A stretch of 64,000 nt of DNA from Achatina immaculata (GCA_009760885.1 CM019713.1:7314266-7378265), one strand, 5' to 3'; shown: positions 12,014-22,150, counted from the stretch's first letter. Numbers and translations: made by a program. Notes: generated from the letters alone by a model not told the origin.

Positions 12014-12289
12014 CCAGTGTGACGTTAAATGTTCCAAGACTACCCTAGTTTAGTCTGAGCCAACTCCAGTAAGCGATAGAGAACAATCTTTTGACTTCTT
12101 TCAGTATAAAAACAAATAAAAGAGCAGACAGTAGGGTAAGACAGCCAACGTTGTCGAAATATATCGTTAAAAACGAGTTGCTATCGTTATAATGGACCTA
12201 CGTGTCTCTCCTGAACGATGCTCAGTGTAAAAGCATATGTCAACGATGAAAGGGGATACAGTAGTCGCTAATGCAGTAATAAAGTTTAA

Positions 12290-13020
12290 AATTCAGACTC
12301 CGGTTTTAATGCCTTCGGGACAACCCCATATATGCTCCGCCGCATGCCGCAGCATCTATCCAAGAGTATGTTTGCTAACAGTTCCTGCCAAATGTTGGTT
12401 GTTTACAATGCGTTTTCTGCCACACAGTTCGGATTTCCTACCAGCACCTTTAATTTGTATTAGCTCCGGCAGTCTCCTCACAGCTACATTGTTTGTCCAT
12501 TCCCGCTCTTCATTTCCCGAGAGTCTGTCCAATACAGATTTATCAATGCTCCCTTGTCCATTGTCAGTCTGCCATTTAATTTAGCCTGTCCAGCCAGTCT
12601 ATCTGCCACATCACTGCCATGTACTCCCGCATGCCCTGGACATTAAAGCCATGTTAGGCTTGTCACAGTTGACTGGCTTAACAGATGAACCCATTCTTTG
12701 CGAAGAAATTTCTTCTCAGTCTTACGAACTACACTCTGTAAATCCGTTACTGTGACACCATTAACAACGTCATGAGCAACTAACCATTCCATTGCCGCCG
12801 ACACAGTCTCAATTTCCATTTGATGCTTGAAGTGCTGACTTCAAAGACTCCCGAACCCTGTGCTCTTCCTTTTCGTTAGGCAACAAAACCCCAACCACTT
12901 CTGCTGTTCCGAGTCACTGAGCCATTTAGATATATTACCGTGACGGAAGACCCACAGTGATGCTGGATGAGATCTTGAACCCAAAGTTCAACTGCTCCCT
13001 GTGCCCAATCTCGACATTCA
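12290..13020 (-). pseudogene. LINE RNase H and C-terminal region, degraded (I-clade-like)
   Basis: Reading the minus strand near 12645-12575 gives GHAGVHGSDVADRLAGQAKL, the last catalytic block of a retrotransposon RNase H (GH-A-G...D-xAD-LA). Around 12950-12700 fragments such as LNVEIG and ASNG...VGGNGMV resemble its earlier blocks. Around 12430-12300 a frame reads RKRIVNNQHLAGTVSKHTL and MLRHAAEHIWGCPEG, like the tail of molluscan I-type LINEs with RNase H. Frameshifts and stops occur throughout. An LTR-element RNase H is less likely, given the tail. Confidence 0.6.
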
Positions 13021-13026
13021 AGGCCC

Positions 13027-13053
13027 TTAATAATAATAATAATAATAATAATG
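13027..13053. repeat. (AAT)n microsatellite
   Basis: Short AAT run abutting the start of the RNase H remnant, at its upstream side on the minus strand. Confidence 0.85.
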
Positions 13054-13216
13054 GGGGTGCTTAAAAGTTGTCATTCCGACCCATGTCTGAGCGTAATTTT
13101 GTCACTGTAGCTGGAAAGAAAGTGCCAATTTTCAGGATAATAGAGCTAATTTTTTACTTCTTTTTTTCCCTCCAGATCAATGACAGAATCATGCCAACGA
13201 AAACTTAAATTTTCAA

Positions 13217-13848
13217 GTGTGGAACTTTGAACAGTCATGAAGTTTCTGTTTATACAGAAGAATACTTCAAAGGAAATCTGTGAGTGCCTGCTGCAAACAT
13301 TGAGTGACAGGTGCCCATCATACTCCAACTGTGAAAAAGTGATGTGCAATAGAGATTTCGAGACCGAAGAGGCAGCAAGATCTAGAAGGCCTTTAACAGC
13401 GCCAATTCCAGGAATTGTTGATCATGTTCATGGTCTGATTTTAGCATATTGACGAATATCTCCTTAAACAGTTGGCGAGACACTAGAGATGCCCATGATT
13501 TTTTGTGGGGTTTATAATTCATGAGTACTTAGGTACGCAGAAACTATCGGCCAAGTGGATGTCGAAGTGAATGCCAAGGAGAAACGAAATCAAGTGGACA
13601 CCTCCAGGTTGATTTTGCAGTACTGTGAGATCTACCGATAACTTTTTTTCAAATGACCCACCGCTGTTGAATGACCATGGCTAACATCACCATGATCCTG
13701 AGACCAAACAACAGTCCTTGCAATAACAGTACTCGGGTTCTCGACGGGGGAAGAAGTTCAAGACCCCAAAGGTCAGCGGGAAAGGTCATGGCCACTGATT
13801 TTTCAATAAGAAAGGTGTTTTGATGACTGACAATCTTCGGAAGAGCCA
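13217..13848 (+). pseudogene. Mariner transposase remnant (SETMAR-like)
   Basis: The plus strand begins MKFLFIQKNTSKEICECLLQ (Met at 13237), an N-terminal helix-turn-helix, followed by DFETEEAARSRRPLTAPIPG, the typical region before the catalytic core. Further on are PxxVDHVHGLILA, a frame-shifted IIHEYLG, and at about 13690-13720 HHHDPETKQQSLQ, a mariner signature after the first catalytic Asp. Then GKKFKTPKVSGKGHGH (shifted) at about 13750-13795. The usual VDETW is destroyed and several stops occur. The 31-bp minisatellite starts right where homology ends. Confidence 0.8.
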
Positions 13849-13857
13849 GACAGGCCC

Positions 13858-14092
13858 AAGTTTCCCTGTTTTAAGGTTTGTACCAGAGGATTTCCCCTGT
13901 TTTAAGGGTTGCGATGGAGGATTTCCACTGTTTTAAGGGTTGGGACAGAGGATTTCCCCTGTTTTAAGGGCTGAGGTGGAGGATTTCCACTGTTTTAAGG
14001 GTTGGGGCAGAGGATTTCCCCTGTTTTAGGGGTTGATCCAGATGTATTTCCCTGTTTTAAGAGTTGGATAAAATATTTTCCCTGTTTTAAAA
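13858..14092. repeat. 31-bp minisatellite, about seven copies
   Basis: Unit GAGGATTTCCCCTGTTTTAA plus GGGTTGGGACA with drift in the last units. It directly follows the mariner remnant. 14096-14490 has no recognised feature. Confidence 0.92.
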
Positions 14093-14496
14093 GCTAGACA
14101 CGAAAGGACTTCGAAGGCCTATAAAAGGATGAAATAGAAGGACGGGAGCACAACATACTTTTGCACAAACTTACAACAACAAAAAAAATCTCTCTGAGAG
14201 TTCCTGCCTACAAGCAAAGATTCCTTCTCCTCTTTCAGTGTTCAAATGAACTGCATCCGGCTACCCACGGATGGAAGTTTGAAAATAGTTTTAAATGAAC
14301 AAAATTTAAAGCGACTTCAGACACTATCTTCTGAAACTGGTTGTGTTTAAACAAAGCATACTTCGTGTTCATGAATGTTGTTTTCATTCGTATTTGTTGA
14401 AGACTCTGCATTTCTAATTTTATTTGCATGTGTACATGTACTTATTTTCAACTGTTTGTTTCAAAAGGTAAAGATGAAAAAAAGAAGATAAAATGC

Positions 14497-14622
14497 CCGT
14501 TTCCATGCCATTAAGATATATTGAAGAAGAGATGTTAGGCCCGTATTTCTACGACCTTCGGCACATGAAAGTGTGATGTGGCCAGCATGGCGTGACGCCT
14601 GGCAGCATTTGCCTTCCCAGAT
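14497..14622. repeat. SINE S1 body fragment
   Basis: It shares ATGCCCGTTTCCATGCCATT, TTAGGCCCGTATTTC, CGGCACATGAAAGTGT and GCCTTCCCAGATGTCTCTG with copies at 55690 and 62113 and, more distantly, with the tRNA-headed copy at 44606. The tRNA-like head is absent here. Confidence 0.7.
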
Positions 14623-14781
14623 GTCTCTGTTTATTTTAAAACGATGTCTTATATTGTTTATTCAGCAGAAGGATTTCAAAATTTATTACTAAACAAACAT
14701 CACACTCCACTTTATTAGTGTTTAATCACTTACATGCTAGGGTATAGGTATTATAAGGGGTGGCACACATACAACTTTTTA

Positions 14782-14923
14782 GCTTTATATTTCGTGTTTT
14801 GGCGTTATATTTTGTTTTAGCGTTATATTTTGTGTTTTAGCGTTATATTTCGTGTTTTAGCGTTATATTTTGTGTTTTAGCGTTATATTTTGTGTTTTAG
14901 CGTTATATTTTGTGTTTTAGCGC
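14782..14923. repeat. 20-bp minisatellite, about seven copies
   Basis: Unit GTTATATTTTGTGTTTTAGC. The first units are more diverged, later ones nearly identical. Confidence 0.93.
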
Positions 14924-15197
14924 AGGATTTAACACTGTCGCGCATGGGTATACGGCTTCAGCGAACCTTTTCAGCTTCGTTCAGTTTGAGTCTGCCCGCG
15001 TGTGAGTCGGTCGAACAACGCACCTGGGGCCGGTTTTATCTGGGCCACCCTGTAGTTTATGATGACATTAAAACCAAGTAAAGAGTGGAGTTTCTCCGTC
15101 TTACAAAACTGGTTCGGTGCTGAGAGAAGTTTATTCTGGTGAAAACGCGTGATTTGGTTTGGGGTCACAATTTAGACAGTATAGAACATTAAACCTG

Positions 15198-15203
15198 TTT
15201 TAT
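15198..15203 (-). terminator. Candidate polyadenylation signal AATAAA
   Basis: On the minus strand a canonical AATAAA hexamer (in GAAATAAAACAGG) lies about 276 bases past the guanylate cyclase stop codon, a normal 3' UTR distance. The sequence is AT-rich, so chance hexamers are common; this is only the nearest convincing candidate. Confidence 0.35.
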
Positions 15204-15478
15204 TTCTAAGACGAATAAAAGTGAGCTGAAACGAAAAATGCGTCTATGAGCAATGAAGAAATGACATTAGCAGAAAATGGTCATCTTTTTTTCCCTCTAT
15301 GCTGCCTAGGCAAATCTCTGATAGATCGATCTCTTCATGGCTCTGTCTGTGTTTCCTTTCAAGAGCAGATAACTCATCTTAATGGGGGTTCTCGTCTTCA
15401 ATGGCAGTAGATGTATCTCCTAGTCAGGTAATTCTGATAATGGGTATTTGCACTCGGAATTTTAACGCGAAGAAACAG

Positions 15479-16699
15479 TCACAAAACCTGGCATGTCCTG
15501 CTTTTTTTCGTGGAATTGTTTTTATCGAAGCGTGACCCAGACAAACAGCCAACTTCGCTCTTTATCACATGTGTCCCGTTAACCATACTAGACCTTTTAT
15601 CTGTCTGATATATGTCGAAATTCTGCGTGCTAGGAGCTACTTTGTGCCCAAGTGTACCATTTTCTGCTCGTACGTGATTGTCTTCCTGGTTGTTAATGAG
15701 GGCTGTGTGCCAAAGATCCGGCTTCTGGCTGGCTGATTTTATGGTTGCTACGGACGTCGCTCGGCTGTTTAGTGCTTTGACTGAATCACTTTCGGGGCTC
15801 TTGTTCTGAAAGGATGATATAGAGTCTTGGGGCGGAGTTTTGTGCGGGCGGTTGTCGTTAATTTGAGGATCTGCCGAAGCTGAAGAATTTGTAACCTTCC
15901 CTACCCTGGAGGTAACTGTTTTATTTTTATCTCTCACAGCAGTGGGTGCTGGATTAGAAGTGAGGGACGCTGTGTGAGAGTCCTGTGCTGGACGTGATGG
16001 TAACGTTCTTGTAGGTTCTAGGACGGGTGCTTCTGAAGTAGACTGAGGTGATGTCACAATAACTGTCGATGTTTTTGTTTGTTGACTGCTTTTAGAACTT
16101 TCTGGTTCAACTTTCTTGGCAGGTGTCGGCTCAGGTTTTGTCTCTTTACGTGATGATGATGATGCTGCTGCTGCCGCTGCTGGTGTACCTGTGATGGAAG
16201 AAGTGGCCGGATTGTTGCTCCTGCTGCTGCTACTGTTGTTGCTTGCGACGGACGGCTGTGGCGTTTGTTCGAGTTTTTTTTTAGCCGGGGATTGGATGCT
16301 CGGGGATTTCGGATGCGCCTCGCCCTGCGGGGATCCCCCAAGAAGGCCTGCTGTGAACGGGCACCCAGGAGATCCAGTTTTGTATCCCCTTGGGGATGCT
16401 ACACCCTTTGCTCGTGATGCCTCACCATCCGTGGGTTCACGAGGGGTCCTTCTCCCCCCAGGGCTGCTCCTTTCGTCTAAGACATCCCTGTACGAGACGG
16501 GCGAGTACGGGATTGGGCTGGGTGACACTGGAGGGCCTGTGCTCATGTTGAGCCGGCTCATGTTGCTCTCGTTTTGTTCGTCCTTGTTACGGTTTCGGAC
16601 TTCTTCTTCCATGATGGTAATGAAAGGGCACTTTGAGCGGTCCAGGTCCCGGATGTTCCTCTTGGAGGTCAGCCAGTAGGTCTTCATCTTCCCCTTGCC
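15479..16699 (-). CDS. Gyc88E-like: Guanylate cyclase last exon: GKGKMKTYWL motif, long tail, CaaX terminus
   Basis: The exon has 406 codons plus a stop. It opens GKGKMKTYWLTSKRNIRDLD, the conserved C-terminal strand of the cyclase domain. The acceptor is TTCGTTCCAG|GGC. The remaining roughly 395 residues are low complexity, rich in Ser, Pro, Thr, Lys and Asn, with runs of Ser (around residues 155-160) and Ala (around residue 180) and no recognisable fold; such long tails are known in Gyc-88E-type cyclases. The last residues are STKKSRTCQVL. CQVL is a CaaX box whose final Leu favours geranylgeranylation, preceded by basic residues. Vertebrate beta-2 subunits end in a similar CVVL. No stop or frameshift interrupts the exon; its codon pattern is clearly coding, unlike the flanking repeats. 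Confidence 0.93.
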   Translation of the reverse strand, partial: GKGKMKTYWLTSKRNIRDLDRSKCPFITIMEEEVRNRNKDEQNESNMSRLNMSTGPPVSPSPIPYSPVSYRDVLDERSSPGGRRTPREPTDGEASRAKGVASPRGYKTGSPGCPFTAGLLGGSPQGEAHPKSPSIQSPAKKKLEQTPQPSVASNNSSSSRSNNPATSSITGTPAAAAAASSSSRKETKPEPTPAKKVEPESSKSSQQTKTSTVIVTSPQSTSEAPVLEPTRTLPSRPAQDSHTASLTSNPAPTAVRDKNKTVTSRVGKVTNSSASADPQINDNRPHKTPPQDSISSFQNKSPESDSVKALNSRATSVATIKSASQKPDLWHTALINNQEDNHVRAENGTLGHKVAPSTQNFDIYQTDKRSSMVNGTHVIKSEVGCLSGSRFDKNNSTKKSRTCQVL

Positions 16700-16867
16700 C
16701 TGGAACGAAATCACAAAAACGTGTTGTATAAAATAACGAGCTTTAAGACGTTTTCTTATTGAAGATCATGATCACTGAGATATCAAGAGAAGAGTCGACA
16801 GCTTGATTGCCATCTCTGCTCTCTGCGCTACTAATAAACATTCCATCCCCCCCCCCCTCAAATGACA

Positions 16868-16921
<54 letters not shown>

Positions 16922-16925
16922 GTTA

Positions 16926-16956
<31 letters not shown>

Positions 16957-17046
16957 AGTCATCGTCATAATCGTCGTCGTCATCATCATCATCATCACCA
17001 CCACCATCACCACCACCATCATCATCATCATCACCATCATCATCAT
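16868..17046. repeat. (CAT)n/(CGT)n trinucleotide tract
   Basis: About 180 bp in the intron just upstream (transcript sense) of the last guanylate cyclase exon, ending about 170 bases from its acceptor. The poly-Asp, poly-His and poly-Ile frames are artefacts. Confidence 0.95.
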
Positions 17047-17248
17047 GGATGGGGTGAATGATCCTTTTTTTCATTAGGTTTTGAGAAATGATCTTCGTTT
17101 TGTTAGAAAAAAAAAGACACTACAGCCATGCGTTTATAGACTCACGCAAAGACAGGTTATCAATTCTGTGGGTTAAATTGTGACTGAAAGAAGGAATATA
17201 TTATAAATATATTATATTATAAATACATTATATTATTAGTAATTATAT

Positions 17249-19066
17249 CTTATCTTATATCTTATATCCTTCTCGTGCCGTTAGACGTCACATAGGGCTC
17301 GCAAAGTAGTTCGCCAATTTTTCCTGTCTTCGGCGAGTCTTTCAACCTCATCAAAGGATTTTATGCCTGTTAACTTGGCCTCTCTTAATAATGTTCTCTT
17401 CAGAGTTTCACGCGGTCTGCCCCTTTTTCTTCGGCCTGTTGTGTTCCACTTGATAGCTTGTTTTGGGATTCTCTGCTCATTTCTTCTCATCAAGTGGCCA
17501 ACATATGTCCATCTCCTTTTCCTGATCACCCGTGAGACTGGTTGTTGTTCAGTCATCTGTCTTATCTCTGCATTGTTCTTGAATTCATTCCACTTGATGC
17601 CGAGTATTTTCCTTAGGCATTTGTTTTCAAAAGAGTCTAATTTCTTTTCTATTTCTTTAGTTGTTTTCCAGCTTTCGCATGCATAAATGAGGGTGGATAT
17701 TACATTTGAATTGAATAGTCTTAACTTGGTTTTTGTGCTTATAACTTTTGAATTCCATATGTTCTCAAGATTCTTGAAGATTGATGCTGCTTTTGCAATT
17801 CTGATCCTAACTTCCTTTCTAGTGTCACCATCCTGGTCTATGTAGCTGCCAAGGTATGCAAATTGATTGACTTCTTCAATATCTGTCCCTTCTATGTGTA
17901 TTTTTCCATTTTGATTGATGGGAATTTTCATTATTTTTGTTTTGTCCTTGTTAATTTCAAGTCCTATTTTGCTAGCCAGTGAAGATAGGCTATCTGTTTT
18001 TTCTTGCATGGAATTCACATTATTACTGATAAGAGTTATGTCATCAGCAAAATCAAGATCTTCTAGTTGGGTCCCATGTACCCAGTCAATACCTGTGTTA
18101 CCTGTGCAGCATTTTTTCATTATGAAGTCTATTGTAATCCCAAAAAGTAAAGGAGACAGTATACATCCTTGTTTCACGCCTGTTTCAATCTGGAACCATT
18201 CACTCATCCCTTCTTCTGTCTTGACTGCACAACCATATCCATTGTATAAGTCCTTAATGATGTTGACAATTTTAGATGGTATTCCATATAGACATAAAAT
18301 TCTCCATAATGAATCTCTGTGTATGCTATCAAATGCCTTCTTAAAATCTATGAAATTCAGTATTAATGGTTTCTGCTTTTCAATATGTTCTTCAAGTATT
18401 ATTCTGAGAGTAAAGATCTGGTCGAGACAGCTTCTCCCTTTTCGAAATCCTGCTTGTTCTTCTCTCATTGCAGTATCCACTATATCTTTGAGTCTATTCA
18501 AAATGACCTTGCAAAATACTTTTGACACAACTGATATTAAGGTTACTCCTCTCCAGTTGTTACAGTCACTAAGGTTGCCCTTTTTTGGTATTTTCACAAT
18601 GATTCCCTTCTTCCAATTAGAAGGGACCTTTTCTTCTTTCCAAATCTTGTTAAACATTCTCTGTAGTTGTCTCATGTTGTCACTATTGATAGCTTTTAGC
18701 ATCTCGGCTGTTATTTCATCTTCACCTGCAGCTTTGTTGTTAGCCATTAAATTCACTGCTGTTTCAATTTCATGCAATTCAATTTCATCTAGATTGACAT
18801 TTAGTTGTGGGGCTGGTAAGTCAGTTTCAAGGTTTAACAATTCTTTTGGGTGTGGTCGATTGAGTATTTCTTGGAAGTGTTCAGCCCATCTTTGCTTTTG
18901 GTCTTTATTTGATGTTAATAGTGTTCCAGTTTTGCTAAGGATTGGTCTTTCTTTAGATGTAATAGTACCTGTTAGCCTCTTTTGTATGTTATATAAAGTT
19001 TTGCTGTCTCCTGTTTTTGCTGCTTTTTCTGCCTCTTTCGCCATATTGTCTATGTATTCTCTTTTT
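17249..19066 (-). mobile_element. LINE family D, 5'-truncated, with intact reverse transcriptase ORF
   Basis: The 3' end carries an ATATAAG-type tail at 17249-17278. A 9-bp word TAATTATAT occurs at both 17240-17248 and 19067-19075 and may be the target duplication, though it is low complexity. The endonuclease part is missing, so the copy is 5'-truncated. A second copy of this family is at 35305-35977. Confidence 0.85.
17281..19044 (-). CDS. Non-LTR reverse transcriptase, open 587-residue frame (FADD type)
   Basis: It copies element RNA into DNA at the target site in intact elements. The frame is uninterrupted and carries the expected motifs: finger GVTLISVVSKVF (about 166-177), AGFRKGRSCLDQI (198-210), motif A FIDFKKAFDS with catalytic Asp233, motif B GVKQGCILSPLLF (289-301), motif C DFADDITLIS with Asp334/335, thumb YLGSYIDQDG, and a basic C-terminal GRRKRGRPRETLKRTLLREA. 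The first Met at 19044 is only the first one after truncation; a full element would have an upstream endonuclease in the same frame. Lack of stops over 1.76 kb implies recent insertion. It lies in the 12.8-kb last intron, in the same orientation as the host gene. Confidence 0.9.
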   Translation of the reverse strand: MAKEAEKAAKTGDSKTLYNIQKRLTGTITSKERPILSKTGTLLTSNKDQKQRWAEHFQEILNRPHPKELLNLETDLPAPQLNVNLDEIELHEIETAVNLMANNKAAGEDEITAEMLKAINSDNMRQLQRMFNKIWKEEKVPSNWKKGIIVKIPKKGNLSDCNNWRGVTLISVVSKVFCKVILNRLKDIVDTAMREEQAGFRKGRSCLDQIFTLRIILEEHIEKQKPLILNFIDFKKAFDSIHRDSLWRILCLYGIPSKIVNIIKDLYNGYGCAVKTEEGMSEWFQIETGVKQGCILSPLLFGITIDFIMKKCCTGNTGIDWVHGTQLEDLDFADDITLISNNVNSMQEKTDSLSSLASKIGLEINKDKTKIMKIPINQNGKIHIEGTDIEEVNQFAYLGSYIDQDGDTRKEVRIRIAKAASIFKNLENIWNSKVISTKTKLRLFNSNVISTLIYACESWKTTKEIEKKLDSFENKCLRKILGIKWNEFKNNAEIRQMTEQQPVSRVIRKRRWTYVGHLMRRNEQRIPKQAIKWNTTGRRKRGRPRETLKRTLLREAKLTGIKSFDEVERLAEDRKNWRTTLRALCDV

Positions 19067-19399
19067 TAATTATATAGTTATTATATAATTATTAGATAAA
19101 TATAAAATTATATGTTTGGAAAGAAAATGATGGTCGTAATTTAAAGGAAAAAAAGCCCCTTGTGAAATGAGCATCGTTTGTGTTAGGTGAGGTGATGTAA
19201 CGGAAAGGGTCCAAGCGCAAATAAAAGAATTAGAAACGCTGGAGCATATTATTTTATTATAAAGCAACAAAGAAAAATAATGGTGTTCTGGAGCATTAGA
19301 AGAAGTGGAAACTGACAGGCAAGGTTAAACAAAATTCCTTCAATCTTCATCACAGATGAATTCCAGTAGCTGACAACTGAATAATATGGATACAAAAGG

Positions 19400-19472
19400 G
19401 CTCGGCTATGACAGCAAGTGCTCAGTTATGACAGCAAGTGCTCAGCTATGACAGCAAGTGCTCGGCTATGAT
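19400..19472. repeat. 20-bp minisatellite, about 3.6 copies
   Basis: Unit GCTCAGCTATGACAGCAAGT. 19076-19399 and 19473-19766 show no gene. Confidence 0.9.
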
Positions 19473-19766
19473 ATGAAAAGAAGCCTTCTGCAAAATGCAG
19501 ATTTCAGAAAGCCATCGCTCACCTGATCGATAATCAGTCAGTGATTTAAAACGAAAGGAAATCTCTGTCAGAAAGTTTGCAGATGAAAGAGAAACTCTCT
19601 TATAATAGACTCGACTCATGATAAAGCTGGGACTAGGATGAAATTGGAACAATAGGGGTGTCAGGTGCGTCGCCAGTCAATGAAAGTGCTAAGTGGTTTG
19701 AACTGGCTGGGTCTAACGCGTTGGCTTCGAACGGACGAAGTGTTAAAATGGGGCAGGTTATGAGCT

Positions 19767-19835
19767 AGAGCAGTGTTTCCCAGACTTGTACGGGCTGCCC
19801 CCTCCTTTTCTCCAAGTCCACATACTTAACACCCC
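19767..19835 (+). mobile_element. hAT-like terminal fragment
   Basis: CAGTGTTTCCCAGACTTGTA followed by CGGGCTGCCCCCTCC; the inverted sequence is at 30530-30615. CAGTG-type ends are usual for hAT elements. It is cut short by the LINE that follows. Confidence 0.45.
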
Positions 19836-19840
19836 GTTGT

Positions 19841-21915
19841 GTATTATTCGTACCAACGACATTATTAAAAGGAGGAAAGGAGTGTGCAACAATATATCAT
19901 GCATTATGTAAAAAGATATGGCATTCAGGTGTTTGGCCAAAAGAATGGAAAAGAACTGTATTCATACCACTGCCAAAAAAGGGTAACCTGAAATTATGCA
20001 CCAACTACAGAACTGTTGCCCTGATTAGTCATGCCAGTAAAACTCTGTTAAAAATCATAATGGGTAGACTTCGAAAGAAAATAGAAGAAGAAGTCAATAT
20101 GGTCCAAGCTGGTTTCAGGCAAGGAAGAGGATCAAGAGATCATATATTCAATCTAAGATTAATAATAGAGAAATGCAGAGAGTTTAACGTGAATCTATAT
20201 TTATCCTTTATAGACTACTCAAAGGCATTTGATTGTGTACAACACCAGAAACTTTGGGAAATAATGGAAAAAATGGGATTTCCAACACATTTGATACAAT
20301 TAACATCACTGCTGTATCTAGACCAACAAGCAGCAGTAAGAATAAATGGTGAAACAACAAGTTGGTTTGACATAAAACAAGGGGTCCGTCAGGGGTGCAT
20401 ATTGTCACCCTACTTATTTAACTTGTATACTGAAAATATAATGAGGAATGTTAGAGAAGATGTAGACAAAGAATATTACGATGCCATAACAGTTGGAGGT
20501 TATGAAATACCAGAGATTAGATATGCTGATGACACAGTATTGCTGTCCACAACACAAAAAAGAATGGAAAAGAACTGGATTCATACCACTGCCAAAAAGG
20601 GTAACCTGAAATTATGCACCAACTACAGAACTGTTGACCTGATTAGTCATGCCAGTAAAATTCTGTTAAAAATCATAATGGGTAGACTTCGAAAGAAAAT
20701 AGAAGAAGAAGTCAATATGGTCCAAGCTGGTTTCAGGCAAGGAAGAGGATCAAGAGATCATATATTCAATCTAAGATTAATAATAGAGAAATGCAGAGAG
20801 TTTAATGTGAATCTATATTTATCCTTTATAGACTACTCAAAGGCATTTGATTGTGTACAACACCAGAAACTTTGGGAAATAATGGAAAAAATGGGATTTC
20901 CAACACATTTGATACAATTAACATCACTGCTGTATCTAGACCAACAAGCAGCAGTAAGAATAAATGGTGAAACAACAAGTTGGTTTGACATAAAACAAGG
21001 GGTCCGTCAGGGGTGCATATTGTCACCCTACGTATTTAACTTGTATACTGAAAATATAATGAGGAATGTTAGAGAAGATGTAGACAAAGAATATTACGAT
21101 GCCATAACAGTTGGAGGTTATGAAATACCAGAGATTAGATATGCTGATGACACAGTATTGCTGTCCACAACACAAAAAAGAATGGAAAAACTAATTATGT
21201 CAGTCCGCAAGAACAGCGAAGAGCAAACCTCTATCTTAGTGCAAAGAAAACTAAATTGATGACAACTGACAAAACAAACAAGGCAACTGAAATATGTATC
21301 AATGAGGAAAAACTGGAAGAAGGGAGAGTTTTGAATATCTTGGATCACTACTAACTAATAATGGAGATACAATGAAGGAAATTAAAAGGAGGACATCTAT
21401 CGCTCTTCAGAAAGTAAAACAAATAAAGAATCTGTGGAGAGGAGCAGACAGAACCACAAAAATAAGATTTTTAAGGGCATGCATCTTTCCCATCGCAACA
21501 TATGCCTGTGAGACGTGGACACTTAACAAAACAGCTGAGAAACACATAAATGCCTTTGAATGTAAATGCTACAGAAGAGTTCTCCAAATATCGTGGACAC
21601 AAAAAAGAACAAATATATCTATACTACAAGAGCTTAATATTGAAGAAGGCTGGCTAGTGAAGAGGATTAAAGAGAGAAAACTGAAATATTTTGGACACAT
21701 TAAACGTCATGATAATTTAGAGAAGACCGTATTGGAAGGATACATAATGGGAAAACGAAAAAGAGGAAGACCAAGACGAAGATGGCTGCAAGACATCGTT
21801 GACGATCTGGAAATGGATGCAACAGCAGCAGGCCATCTTGCTCACAACCGAGAGGCCTACAGGAGTGCTGTTTGGGAGGCAAAGTTCCGCAAGGGACATG
21901 CAAAAGGTGCTATAA
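19841..21915 (+). mobile_element. RTE/BovB-like LINE family B with internally duplicated RT region
   Basis: The element is 5'-truncated, starting within RT fingers. It carries two head-to-tail copies of the RT palm and then a single thumb/C-terminal region (21372-21929), which reads GKRKRGRPRRRWLQDIVDDL. Frameshifts lie near 19980 (one extra A) and between 21259 and 21372. The two RT copies are nearly identical over 618 bp. The tail after 21900 is AT-rich rather than AATG repeats. Confidence 0.9.
20060..21259 (+). pseudogene. RTE reverse transcriptase fragment, duplicated in frame (399 residues)
   Basis: The frame contains the same 206-residue block twice: MGRLRKKIEEEVNMVQAGFR at residues 1 and 207, each followed by FIDYSKAFDCVQHQ (motif A), GVRQGCILSPY (motif B) and IRYADDTVLLS (motif C). 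The period is 618 bp, a multiple of three, so the frame survives. At the joint, RMEKNWIHTTAKKGNLKLC links the end of copy 1 to finger residues of copy 2. A 14-bp word AAAAGAATGGAAAA lies at both ends of the duplicated unit. Such a double-palm protein cannot be a normal RT. It could also be an assembly artefact. Confidence 0.85.
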
Positions 21916-21940
21916 ATATTATATATTAGAAGAATTAAAG

Positions 21941-22150
21941 TGGAGGAAAAGCAAAGTCAGCAGAAAGTTGTTTTATCTGTGCAGAACAAGGTAGGGAAGA
22001 GGAAATAAGGTGGAGGAAAAGCAAAGTCAGCAGAAAGTTGTTTTATCTGTGCAGAACAAGGTAGGGAAGAGGAAATAAGGTGGAGGAAAAGCAAAGTCAG
22101 CAGAAAGTTGTTTTATCCATACAGAACAAGGTAAGGAAGAGGAAATAAAG
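21941..22150. repeat. 70-bp tandem repeat, three copies
   Basis: Units start at 21941, 22011 and 22081. The first two are identical; the third has a few changes. It adjoins the 3' end of LINE B. 22160-22320 is A-rich sequence with no gene. Confidence 0.95.

Noticed and set aside
16116..16679. A 187-residue plus-strand frame with Leu and Ala runs
   Set aside because: It lies antisense to the last guanylate cyclase exon, whose coding strand is proven by the catalytic motif and splicing phase.
16772..17077. Poly-Asp, poly-His and poly-Ile frames
   Set aside because: All come from the CAT/CGT tract in an intron.
17915..19069. A 384-residue plus-strand frame with hydrophobic segments suggesting a membrane protein
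   Set aside because: It is antisense to the intact LINE reverse transcriptase; the apparent hydrophobic stretches are complements of Lys/Asn/Glu codons.
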